Below are positions 1-6,445 of a DNA stretch of 37,467 nucleotides, piece by piece. The stretch is taken from positions 1 through 37,467 of the forward strand of contig JAJBVT010000078.1 of the NCBI GenBank assembly GCA_020859685.1, read 5' to 3'. The translations under genes and the position numbers were made by a program. The notes under the pieces were generated by a model. That model was given only the letters and a program-made list of their open reading frames with translations, was not told the origin of the DNA and searched no databases. Source of the DNA: Rikenellaceae bacterium. GTDB taxonomy: Bacteria; Bacteroidota; Bacteroidia; Bacteroidales; Rikenellaceae. Every line of letters starts with the position of its first letter. Within the stretch, counting starts at the first letter, position 1.

Positions 1-62
1 ACTTCGTCGGGTCAGTGAGCTCGCCCGGCTAAAGCCGGACTCGGTTCCTCGCCTTCGGCTCC

Positions 63-149
63 TCAGGATGACATCATTACACTAAGGTGAAACATATGTT
101 CGGCCCGCCGGGGGCTGGTGGCGGGCCGCATATATAAATGTCATCCTGA
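63..149. repeat. MITE/REP-like element, copy A
   Basis: An 87-bp element bounded by a perfect 11-bp inverted repeat, TCAGGATGACA at 63-73 and TGTCATCCTGA at 139-149. Its centre is a GC hairpin with arms CGGCCCGCC (101-109) and GGCGGGCCG (120-128). The internal sequence ATTACACTAA resembles the end of the related element at 1243-1330. It carries no coding sequence and lies downstream of folD. The size, inverted ends and central palindrome suggest a non-autonomous repeat or REP-type sequence. A role as a folD transcript end is possible, but no T-run follows the hairpin on the minus strand. The rest of positions 1-219 holds nothing else recognised. Confidence 0.6.
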
Positions 150-219
150 ACGTAAGTGAAGGATCTTCTTTTGGGGTAAATCAGGATATCCGTGCGTGCG
201 ATACCATTCCGCCCCGCCC

Positions 220-1098
220 TTACTCAGGATAGATCTCCCCTTTTGCCGCCTTCAGGGTGTTCCGCATCAGAGATACGATGGTCATGGGGCCCACCCCGCC
301 GGGGACGGGAGTTATATAACTGCACCGGGGCGCCACCTCGTCGTACTTTACGTCGCCGAGCAGTTTCCAGCCGCTCTTGGTCTTGTCGCTCGGTATGCGG
401 GTGATACCCACGTCTATAACCACCGCGCCCTCCTTCACCATATCGGCCGTAACGAATTCAGCCTTGCCGAGGGCGGCCACGACGATATCCGCCGAGGCTA
501 CGACCTCTTTGAGGTTGGCGGTGCGGGAGTGGCAGAGGGTAACAGTGCAGTCCCAGCCCTTCTGCGACAGCAGGTTGGCCATCGGCCTGCCTACGATATT
601 ACTCCGCCCGATAACCACACAGTGCTTCCCGGCGGTCTCGATGCCATAATACCTCAAGAGCGACAGTATCCCGTCCGGGGTGGCGGGAAGGTAGGAGGGC
701 AGCCCGGATATCATCCGCCCCGTGTTGACCGGGTGGAACCCGTCCACATCCTTACGCGGGTCGATGGCTTCGATAACCTTCTGCTCGGAAATATGGCCCG
801 GCAGGGGAAGCTGTACTATGAATCCGTCCACATCGGGGTCGGTGTTCAGGGCGGCGATACGGTCGAGCAGTTCGGCCTCCGAGGTCTCGCCCGGAAGCCT
901 TACCACCGTGGAGCGGAAACCGACTTCATTACAGCACTTCTCTTTATGGCCCACGTAAGTCTGGCTGGCTCCGTCGTCACCCACGAGGATGGCTACAAGA
1001 TGTGGAGCCTTGTCTCCGTCGGCAACCATCCGGGCCACTTCATCGGCTATGCTGCTCTTCATGGCCGCAGCTACCTCTTTTCCGTCTATTATAGTCAT
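220..1098 (-). CDS. folD: FolD, methylenetetrahydrofolate dehydrogenase/cyclohydrolase
   Basis: Bifunctional cytosolic enzyme that oxidises 5,10-methylene-THF with NAD(P) and hydrolyses the methenyl form to 10-formyl-THF, supplying one-carbon units for purines and fMet. The 292-residue product is of normal family length. Visible motifs are the N-terminal YVGHKEKCC segment with the catalytic lysine, VQLPLPGHI, the nucleotide-binding [17 protein letters not shown] and the C-terminal [10 protein letters not shown]. The ATG at 1098 lies about 30 nt downstream of a Bacteroides-type -7 element, so this start is well placed. The gene seems to be a single transcription unit, with repeat elements on both sides and no same-strand neighbour close by. 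The family call is secure. Confidence 0.97.
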   Translation of the reverse strand: MTIIDGKEVAAAMKSSIADEVARMVADGDKAPHLVAILVGDDGASQTYVGHKEKCCNEVGFRSTVVRLPGETSEAELLDRIAALNTDPDVDGFIVQLPLPGHISEQKVIEAIDPRKDVDGFHPVNTGRMISGLPSYLPATPDGILSLLRYYGIETAGKHCVVIGRSNIVGRPMANLLSQKGWDCTVTLCHSRTANLKEVVASADIVVAALGKAEFVTADMVKEGAVVIDVGITRIPSDKTKSGWKLLGDVKYDEVAPRCSYITPVPGGVGPMTIVSLMRNTLKAAKGEIYPE

Positions 1099-1133
1099 AT
1101 CTGTCGGTTTTTCATGGGAATTGGAAAGTAACG

Positions 1134-1165
1134 CAAAGATAGTAATATCGCGGGAGACTGACGAA
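1134..1165 (-). promoter_or_regulatory. folD promoter
   Basis: On the minus strand TATCTTTG occupies 1141-1134, an exact match to the Bacteroidota -7 consensus TAnnTTTG. About 20 bp upstream is TTTC (1165-1162), one base from the -33 TTTG. The predicted transcription start is near 1128, leaving a leader of about 30 nt. Confidence 0.65.
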
Positions 1166-1242
1166 AGCTGTTAAACCAAAAGCAGGAAAAGTGACTTCGA
1201 GAGTAGGCGGAGAACCTATAAATAAAGGTAATTACATACATC

Positions 1243-1330
1243 TTTACACTAAGATAATTATAACGTCTGCTTTGCAGACGTGCGGCCCGCCGGGGCGGGG
1301 TGGCGGGCCGCTAAAAATATGTAGTGTAAA
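1243..1330. repeat. MITE/REP-like element, copy B
   Basis: An 88-bp element bounded by the inverted repeat TTTACACTA (1243-1251) and TAGTGTAAA (1322-1330). Inside are two hairpins. The first is CGTCTGC-TTT-GCAGACG at 1264-1280. The second is a 10-bp GC stem, GCGGCCCGCC (1282-1291) with GGCGGGCCGC (1302-1311), nearly the same palindrome as in the element at 63-149. It sits upstream of folD and downstream of the HU/SPOR gene. The rest of the 1099-1478 gap holds the folD promoter and a terminator. Confidence 0.6.
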
Positions 1331-1423
1331 ATTGTAAATAGATACCTAAATAAAATAGTTTTAGTATGGAGTGAAGGTGTTCACAGTGATTATGGATTAG
1401 TGTTTGTTTTCGGCCTCATATAT

Positions 1424-1457
1424 ACGAAAAGCCAACGGCCCCCATGAAGGAGGCCGT
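1424..1457 (-). terminator. Probable terminator of the lgt-HU/SPOR unit
   Basis: Inverted arms ACGGCCCCC (1435-1443) and GGAGGCCGT (1449-1457), with one G-U pair and a 5-nt loop. On the minus strand they are followed by TTGGCTTTTC. The structure lies 22 bp beyond the stop codon of the HU/SPOR gene. Confidence 0.55.
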
Positions 1458-1478
1458 CTGAAAATATGCTGAAATCCG

Positions 1479-2405
1479 CTATTTAACCTCGTACAGCCAG
1501 AGGTCGAACTCGAGAATAAGGTCCTCGATACGCCTGCGCTGGCGGTTGGCCTCGGCCCGGTCCGGCGAACCGAACAGGGTTACAACCGTCTTATCGCCCT
1601 GATAGGGATAATGTTTGCGGTAGTCGAGGTCGGGGAATTTGGCCGACATCTGCCGTATATACTTGTCCGCATTTTCGGGCACGCTGAAAACCCCGCCCAC
1701 GACATAAAACCCCGCGGGTGCCGTCCCCGATACCGCGGCACCACGTGCCTGTGAAGGTGCGGACGGAGCGTCCGGCTCGATGACCACGACCTCCTCCGTT
1801 ACGGGGGCATCGTCCTCCACGGCGCCGGTCTGCTCCGGAATTTGGTCGAGGTTGTCCGTAACGGCCGGGTTATGCGCCCTCCGGTCGGTGGGGGCGGTGT
1901 GATATTTAGAGTACCAGGTCCATCCTCCGGCCAGTATCAGTATGAATATTGCTATCAGCACGAGCCACACCTTCTCCGTCCGGCCGAGTCCCTTTCCCGA
2001 CGAGTGGGCCTTTCGGGCCACCGGTTTCATCGCGGTGGGGTTACCTGCCGGGGTTATGGGGTTGAGTGCGTTGGTGAGCGATTCGTAGGGGGTGAACACA
2101 CCATTGGATACCACCCCGATACCCTCTATAACCACCGGGCCCCGCTCGGTGGCGCGGGCAAGCCAGCGGTCGTACCTCACCGCGGGAGGGTCGCCCCCGG
2201 GTTCCTGCCCTATCAGGTCGGTAACGGGCACGGCTCCCTCCTCCTGCCGGTCGGTAAACAGCACACGGGTCGCCGGAGGGGTAACGGTGCCGTCGCCGTT
2301 GTCCCGGGCCGGGGAGTACTCCGTGCGGAAAGTTCCCACCGCGGGCAGCCATACGGCGCGGCGCGACAGCAGCGAATTGAGGATTATTTTGCCTATTTCG
2401 TCCAT
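1479..2405 (-). CDS. HU-CCDC81 and SPOR domain membrane protein
   Basis: A 308-residue protein of a type typical of Bacteroidota. The N-terminus (about 1-115) resembles the HU-CCDC81 fold: LLSRRAVWLPAVGTF, then GPVVIEGIGVVSNGVFTPY. A single membrane segment follows at about 147-165, then an acidic, proline-rich linker (about 170-228). The C-terminal SPOR-like domain (about 231-305) starts GFYVVGGVFSVPENADKY and ends in a basic segment. SPOR domains bind peptidoglycan depleted of stem peptides at division sites, which would place the C-terminus in the periplasm and the HU-like part in the cytoplasm. That topology suggests a link between envelope and nucleoid, but this is inference. The start lies 30 bp after the lgt stop, so the two are probably co-transcribed. 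A terminator follows. Confidence 0.8.
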   Translation of the reverse strand: MDEIGKIILNSLLSRRAVWLPAVGTFRTEYSPARDNGDGTVTPPATRVLFTDRQEEGAVPVTDLIGQEPGGDPPAVRYDRWLARATERGPVVIEGIGVVSNGVFTPYESLTNALNPITPAGNPTAMKPVARKAHSSGKGLGRTEKVWLVLIAIFILILAGGWTWYSKYHTAPTDRRAHNPAVTDNLDQIPEQTGAVEDDAPVTEEVVVIEPDAPSAPSQARGAAVSGTAPAGFYVVGGVFSVPENADKYIRQMSAKFPDLDYRKHYPYQGDKTVVTLFGSPDRAEANRQRRRIEDLILEFDLWLYEVK

Positions 2406-2435
2406 AACTTTATAGATTTGGTTGGGTAAGCGGGG

Positions 2436-3323
2436 CTATTTTTTTGCCGGCCGGATATTGGCCATAATATCTTCTTTGGTCTTCTTAGCCTTCGGGCCTG
2501 TACCGGGGAGGGCCTGCGGGAAATCCACCGCCACCGGCCGCCTCAGCGACCTTACTACCAGCCAGATACCCAGAACGATAAACGGCAGGCTGAGCCACTG
2601 GCCCATAAACAGGGACATATTCTCTTCGAAGGCCTCCTGCGGGTTTTTGATATACTCGATAAAAAACCTCGACAGGAATACTCCGATTAACCCTACGCCG
2701 AACAGCAGCCCGGGCCGTTTATGACCCGCGTCACGCTTCCAGAAGAGCCATGCCAGCACGGCGAAGGTGGCCGCGTAGCAGAGGGCCTCGTAAATCTGGG
2801 TCGGGTGTTTTGGTAGGGTCTCCCCGGCCCGGACGAAGACGAAACCCCACGGCAGGTCGGTCTCGATGCCGTAAATTTCGGAGTTCAGCAGGTTGCCCAG
2901 CCGCACGAAGGCCCCGCCGATAGTGACCGGAAGCATCACCCGGTCCAGCGACCAGATATAAGGGACCTTGCATTTGCGTGAAAACAGCCACAGGCCCGTC
3001 AGCAGGCCGAGGGCCGCCCCGTGGCTGGCCATACCGCCCTGGCGGGTGTAGAGTATCTCGATGGGATGGGACAGGTAGTAGCCCGGGTCGTAAAACAGGC
3101 AGTGGCCCAGCCGGGCGCCTATCACGGTGCCTAAAATGCCGAACCAGAACACATTGTCGTACGTTTTGTCCGGATAGCCGTCCTGACGGGTCCACTTCAT
3201 AAACCACCAGCCGCCGAGCATCAGGGCGATAACCCAGGTCACGCCGTAATACCTTACCTCTAAAGATCCTATGCTGAACAGTGTCGGGTCGAAATCCCAG
3301 ACTACGGATAATAACAGATTCAT
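2436..3323 (-). CDS. lgt: Lgt, prolipoprotein diacylglyceryl transferase
   Basis: Integral inner-membrane enzyme that moves diacylglycerol from phosphatidylglycerol to the lipobox cysteine of prolipoproteins, the first step of lipoprotein maturation. Supporting segments are the N-terminal YYGVTWVIAL helix, the SHGAALGLLTG loop (the family HGG region), RLGNLLNSEIYG, the HPTQIYEALCY region and the C-terminal FIEYIKNPQ. The frame is open 14 codons further upstream, to 3365. The ATG at 3323 (MNLLLSVVWDFDP) is preferred because family members begin just before the first helix and the extra residues are not hydrophobic. The length from this start is 295 aa. It precedes the HU/SPOR gene on the same strand and serves the lipoproteins encoded elsewhere in this window. 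Confidence 0.95.
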   Translation of the reverse strand: MNLLLSVVWDFDPTLFSIGSLEVRYYGVTWVIALMLGGWWFMKWTRQDGYPDKTYDNVFWFGILGTVIGARLGHCLFYDPGYYLSHPIEILYTRQGGMASHGAALGLLTGLWLFSRKCKVPYIWSLDRVMLPVTIGGAFVRLGNLLNSEIYGIETDLPWGFVFVRAGETLPKHPTQIYEALCYAATFAVLAWLFWKRDAGHKRPGLLFGVGLIGVFLSRFFIEYIKNPQEAFEENMSLFMGQWLSLPFIVLGIWLVVRSLRRPVAVDFPQALPGTGPKAKKTKEDIMANIRPAKK

Positions 3324-3490
3324 ATTAAATCGCTTGGAGGGGGGACCGTTATGCTCCTGCCCCATATATAACGATGCAAGTTAAGTATATTTGCCCGAAA
3401 ACCCTTCGTGTGGGGCGTAAATTTTGAACCGGCCTCTTTGGAGGATGCGAGCGATTTATATATCTGCCTGAACCAAATGCAGAAATATTG

Positions 3491-3518
3491 GGATTCTTCG
3501 CTGTCGCTCAGAATGACA
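3491..3518 (-). repeat. Dispersed TGTCATTCTGAGCG-type repeat
   Basis: The minus strand reads TGTCATTCTGAGCGACAGCG and runs on into GAAGAATCC. A related sequence, TGTCATCCTGAACGTAAGTG followed by AAGGATC, is at 139-168, and a third, inverted, starts at 63-73. Short translations of this motif give spurious small ORFs reading HVILSDSEES. It is an intergenic repeat, not a gene. Confidence 0.6.
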
Positions 3519-3558
3519 TGCTTTATATAGGAGTCACAGCTGTGCATTTTATTTTATT

Positions 3559-3639
3559 GCACTCCGTAGGAGTGCTCCGGCGCCTTTTCGAGCGCCTTGA
3601 CTTTTTTGTGATACTTTTTGTGTCAAGACAAAAAGTATC
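3559..3639. repeat. String of three intergenic hairpins
   Basis: Three adjacent inverted repeats. GCACTCC-GTA-GGAGTGC is at 3559-3575. GGCGC (3579-3583) pairs with GCGCC 8 nt later. A perfect 12-bp stem, GATACTTTTTGT (3610-3621) with ACAAAAAGTATC (3628-3639), has a 6-nt loop and is followed on the plus strand by GTTTTT. The group lies in the 520-bp gap between the YgjP gene and lgt. It may end transcription from the YgjP side, but no clean T-run is seen in that direction. Confidence 0.6.
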
Positions 3640-3820
3640 GTTTTTACTTGTTTTTCTACTGGCAGGGCATAGCCTGCGAGCAGTCTCTGCTCCTGCTACG
3701 GGCGTCGGCCGTGTCAGGACAAAAAGTGTCGTTTTTCTTGTTTTCTACTTGGTAGAGCATAACCTGCAGGCAGTCTCTGCTCTTGCTGCGGAGATCGGAG
3801 GTATCGGAAAAAGTATCCGA
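3621..3820. repeat. Tandem duplication, about 91-bp unit
   Basis: Unit 1 (3621-3711) and unit 2 (3712-about 3801) align along their length. Both hold TGTCA(A/G)GACAAAAAGT, then TCGTTTTT, AGCCTGC or AACCTGC, and GCAGTCTCTGCTC. A partial third copy follows (TATCGGAAAAAGTATCCG). The array ends 26 bp before the stop codon of the YgjP gene. A 125-codon plus-strand frame across it (3488-3865) is treated as spurious, because its protein repeat is only a reflection of the DNA repeat. Confidence 0.75.
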
Positions 3821-3846
3821 ATTTTTAATTTTCGTATGTCTACCGC

Positions 3847-4608
3847 TTACCACCGTGTATGGTAACCCCGGAGTTCCCGGCGAAGGGCGGGGTGCCGGTC
3901 GCCGGTGAGACGGTTCAGCAGGGCGTGGAACTTCGGGCCGTGGTTCTTGTGGACCGTATGGCAAAGCTCATGGATAAGGATGTAGTCGATAAGGTGGCCG
4001 GGGAGGCGCATCAGGTGGAGACTCAGCGAGATATCGTTACGGGCCGAACAGCTTCCCCATTTGCTCACCGTGTTACGGACGGTCGCGCTGTTGTACCGCA
4101 GGCCGGTCTGCTCCGCCAGCCATGCCAGCCGCACAGGGAGGTACTCCTTGGCTTCTGCGCGCCATGCCTCCTCGATACCTTTCTTTACCGCATTCTGTAC
4201 CGTGACGCCTGCCGGGTCGAGCCGGTCGGAGTGGGCGACGATTATTTCGGTAGCCGTTATCCGGACTTTAATCGGCGATTCGGGCGGAGTGTCGCACGGC
4301 AGGAGGACAAGGGTATGGCTGCGGGTAGTATAGGGCGGCAGGAGAACCGCGGGCCTCGCGGGGTACTTGGCGCGGGTTCGGAGTACCCACTCCTTTTTAG
4401 ATTCGAGAAACCGCATCCCATTCTCGGCCGGTACGCCGTACGGTACGGCAAGGCGCACCGTGCCGTCCGGTTTTACAGAGAGGGTAATCCGCTTTGCCCG
4501 CCGCGATACCGCGACCCTGACCTCCCCGATGCCAGGGTACTCCACGGTATGGGTTACGACAGTGGCCGGGTGCGGCGCGGCGTTGGTTTTTTTCCGGAAT
4601 AGAGCCAT
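3847..4608 (-). CDS. YgjP/DUF45-family metal-dependent hydrolase
   Basis: A 253-residue member of the YgjP (M48-like, DUF45) family, a cytosolic zinc-metallopeptidase-like protein. The N-terminal half has the family's beta-rich segment VAVSRRAKRITLSVKPDGTV, then VPYGV and the WVLRTRAKYP helix. The C-terminal half carries GSCSARNDISLSLHLMRLP, then the zinc motif HELCH inside LIHELCHTVHKNHGPKFHAL. The physiological substrate is not known for this family. The frame is open 23 codons further upstream, but those overlap the argH end and are low-complexity, so the ATG at 4608 (MALFRKKT) is chosen. It starts 13 bp after the argH stop, so the two are probably co-transcribed. The family call is solid and the function is not. 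Confidence 0.85.
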   Translation of the reverse strand: MALFRKKTNAAPHPATVVTHTVEYPGIGEVRVAVSRRAKRITLSVKPDGTVRLAVPYGVPAENGMRFLESKKEWVLRTRAKYPARPAVLLPPYTTRSHTLVLLPCDTPPESPIKVRITATEIIVAHSDRLDPAGVTVQNAVKKGIEEAWRAEAKEYLPVRLAWLAEQTGLRYNSATVRNTVSKWGSCSARNDISLSLHLMRLPGHLIDYILIHELCHTVHKNHGPKFHALLNRLTGDRHPALRRELRGYHTRW

Positions 4609-4621
4609 AGAGGGTTCGGTT

Positions 4622-5968
4622 TCAGCAACCGGCGGCGTACTCGACGAGGGCCGATTCCGCCTGCTCCACCCTGTCAAAACCGAACTGCGACAGGATATTG
4701 TCCATAACGGCCGTGACCTGCTCGGTGCACAGGTTGCCGATGCTTCCCTCGTGGGTGTGGCACACCCGGCGGGACGGGGAAAACCTTCCCTCCTCGATAT
4801 CCATACCTACCCGGCGGTACGCCTCGCGGAACGGCACTCCCTCCAGCACGAGGTTGTTGACCGTCTCCACGCTGAAAATATAGTCGTAGCGCGCATCCTC
4901 GAGAATATCGGTCCGCACCGTGATATGCCGGAGCATATAGACCGCCATCGCGATACATTCCCGCAGCGTGGCGATGGCCGGGAAGAGCACCTCTTTCAGA
5001 AGTTGCAGGTCGCGGTTGTAGCCCAGCGGCAGGTTGGAGGTGAGCAGGGTAACCTGATTGGGAAGGCCTTGCAGCAGGTTGCATTTGCCGCGCATTATTT
5101 CCCATACGTCCGGGTTCTTCTTGTGCGGCATAATGCTCGACCCGGTGGTCAGTTCGGCCGGATACGATATAAAACCGAAGTTCTGGTTGAGATACAGCAC
5201 GTTGTCGCCCGCCAGCCGGGAGAGGGTAGACGCCACGCAGGAGATGGCCTGAGCCACGACGCGCTCCGTCTTGCCGCGCCCCATCTGGGCGTAGACCACG
5301 TTGTAGCACATGGAGTCGAAGCCCAGCAGGTCGGTGGTCATTCCCCGGTCCAGCGGGAAGGAGGAGCCGTACCCGGCGGCCGAACCCAGCGGGTTGCGGT
5401 TGCAAATCCGGTAGGCGGCCAGCATCGTCTGCATATCGTCCGTAAGCGCCTCGGCATAGGCGCCGAACCAGAGCCCGAACGACGAAGGCATGGCCACCTG
5501 CATATGGGTATAACCCGGCATCAGCACGTCGCGGTGCTTCTCGGACAGCTCCTGCAAAGTGGAGAAAAGCCCCTCGGCCTCGTGGCACAGCTCCGTTATC
5601 TGTCGGCGCAGGAAAATACGCAGGTCCACCAGCACCTGGTCGTTGCGCGACCGGCCGCTGTGTATCTTCTTGCCCGCGTCTCCGATTCGCTCCGTAAGCA
5701 GGTTTTCGACCTGTGAATGCACATCCTCTATGCCCTCGCCGATAGTGAACCGGCCGGCCTCTATCTCGTCGAGGATGGCTTTGAGTTCCCTCTGGATTAC
5801 CGGCAGGTCGCCGCCGTCGAGCAGTCCGGCCTTTTCGAGCATCCGGGTGTGGGCCATCGACCCGAGCACATCGGCCTCGGCCAGCAGAAGGTCCATTTCG
5901 CGGTCCCGCCCCACGGTAAATTCCTCGACCGCCTTGTCCGGGTCGGTATTTTTCTGCCAGAGTTTCAT
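4622..5968 (-). CDS. argH: ArgH, argininosuccinate lyase
   Basis: Cytosolic homotetramer of the fumarase/aspartase superfamily that splits argininosuccinate into arginine and fumarate, the last step of arginine synthesis. The 448-residue length is normal. It shows the N-terminal EFTVGRDREMD, DVHSQVENLLTERIG, the HSGRSRNDQV segment, MPGYTHMQ and the signature loop GSSIMPHKKNPDVWE with the catalytic serine near residue 265-275. The ATG at 5968 gives the usual MKLW start. The base next to this ATG is the end of a perfect 21-bp inverted repeat (5969-5989 with 6025-6045), so the leader just before the start codon could be held in a stem. The ArgE-type deacylase lies upstream on the same strand and a YgjP gene 13 bp downstream. 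Confidence 0.97.
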   Translation of the reverse strand: MKLWQKNTDPDKAVEEFTVGRDREMDLLLAEADVLGSMAHTRMLEKAGLLDGGDLPVIQRELKAILDEIEAGRFTIGEGIEDVHSQVENLLTERIGDAGKKIHSGRSRNDQVLVDLRIFLRRQITELCHEAEGLFSTLQELSEKHRDVLMPGYTHMQVAMPSSFGLWFGAYAEALTDDMQTMLAAYRICNRNPLGSAAGYGSSFPLDRGMTTDLLGFDSMCYNVVYAQMGRGKTERVVAQAISCVASTLSRLAGDNVLYLNQNFGFISYPAELTTGSSIMPHKKNPDVWEIMRGKCNLLQGLPNQVTLLTSNLPLGYNRDLQLLKEVLFPAIATLRECIAMAVYMLRHITVRTDILEDARYDYIFSVETVNNLVLEGVPFREAYRRVGMDIEEGRFSPSRRVCHTHEGSIGNLCTEQVTAVMDNILSQFGFDRVEQAESALVEYAAGC

Positions 5969-6045
5969 GAAAGTGAGTTTTTATGGGTTTTAATCTTATT
6001 TCGTATTTGTGAGATTCATGGTATAACCCATAAAAACTCACTTTC
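5969..6045 (-). promoter_or_regulatory. 21-bp inverted repeat abutting the argH start codon
   Basis: Arms 5969-5989 (GAAAGTGAGTTTTTATGGGT plus T) and 6025-6045 are perfectly complementary over 21 bp, with a 35-nt spacer. In the argH mRNA the 3' arm ends with CACTTTC directly before the ATG. The folded leader would cover the whole ribosome-binding region. Either this is the end of a repeat element that happens to touch argH, or it is a translational control structure. The sequence alone does not decide. Confidence 0.55.
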
Positions 6046-6358
6046 GCGGTATTTCATACCGCATTTGTGTTTTATATTCCCCCTGAATCCCCCTTTAACA
6101 AAGGGGGACTTTGCAAAAGCCGGGGGCTTTTGCGGGCCGGGAATTTCCCCGTAGCGGTTACAGGTTTCAAATCATATTGGTTTTGTCTGCTCTTATGGGT
6201 AATTAACCTTATTTTGGTTACAATACATCTTCGTGTTAAACCCATAAGAACACACGTTTGCGGTATTTCATACCGCGTTTCATGTTTTATATTCCCCCTA
6301 AATCCCCTTTAACAAAGGGGGACTTTGCAAAAGCCGCGGGCTTTTGCGGGCCGGGAAT
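5969..6358. repeat. Two tandem copies of a composite hairpin element
   Basis: Copy 1 (5969-6143) and copy 2 (about 6191-6358) have the same order of parts. First is an inverted repeat built on TTATGGGT/ACCCATAA: 21 bp in copy 1, and 10 bp in copy 2 at 6191-6200 with 6240-6249. Next is the hairpin GCGGTAT-TTC-ATACCGC (6046-6062 and 6260-6276). Then come TATATTCCCCCT, a CCCC-TTTAACAAA-GGGG stem, and a 9-bp stem GCAAAAGCC/GGCTTTTGC with a 3-nt loop, followed by GGGCCGGGAAT. The rest of the 477-bp gap to the deacylase gene (6359-6445) shows nothing further. Confidence 0.8.
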
Positions 6359-6445
6359 GCCACCGATTCCACCGGAGTTTATGGTGAAATTCATGTAAAT
6401 AGCATGTTTACGCAAAGGATATAATACGTCTACCTACCTGCCCGA

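Noticed and set aside
3386..3393. Plus-strand TATATTTG -7 match
   Set aside because: No -33 box and no plausible gene downstream on the plus strand.
3320..3547. 75-codon minus-strand ORF starting MHSCDSYIKHVILSDSEESQ
   Set aside because: It is translated from the dispersed TGTCATTCTGAGCG repeat, a known source of false small ORFs.
3488..3865. 125-codon plus-strand protein with an internal repeat
   Set aside because: The protein repeat reflects the 91-bp DNA duplication. The start lies in a dispersed repeat and the end runs into the YgjP gene.
4674..6041. 455-codon minus-strand frame overlapping argH
   Set aside because: It is argH read in a shifted frame, with an Arg/Gly/Pro-rich product typical of frame shadows.
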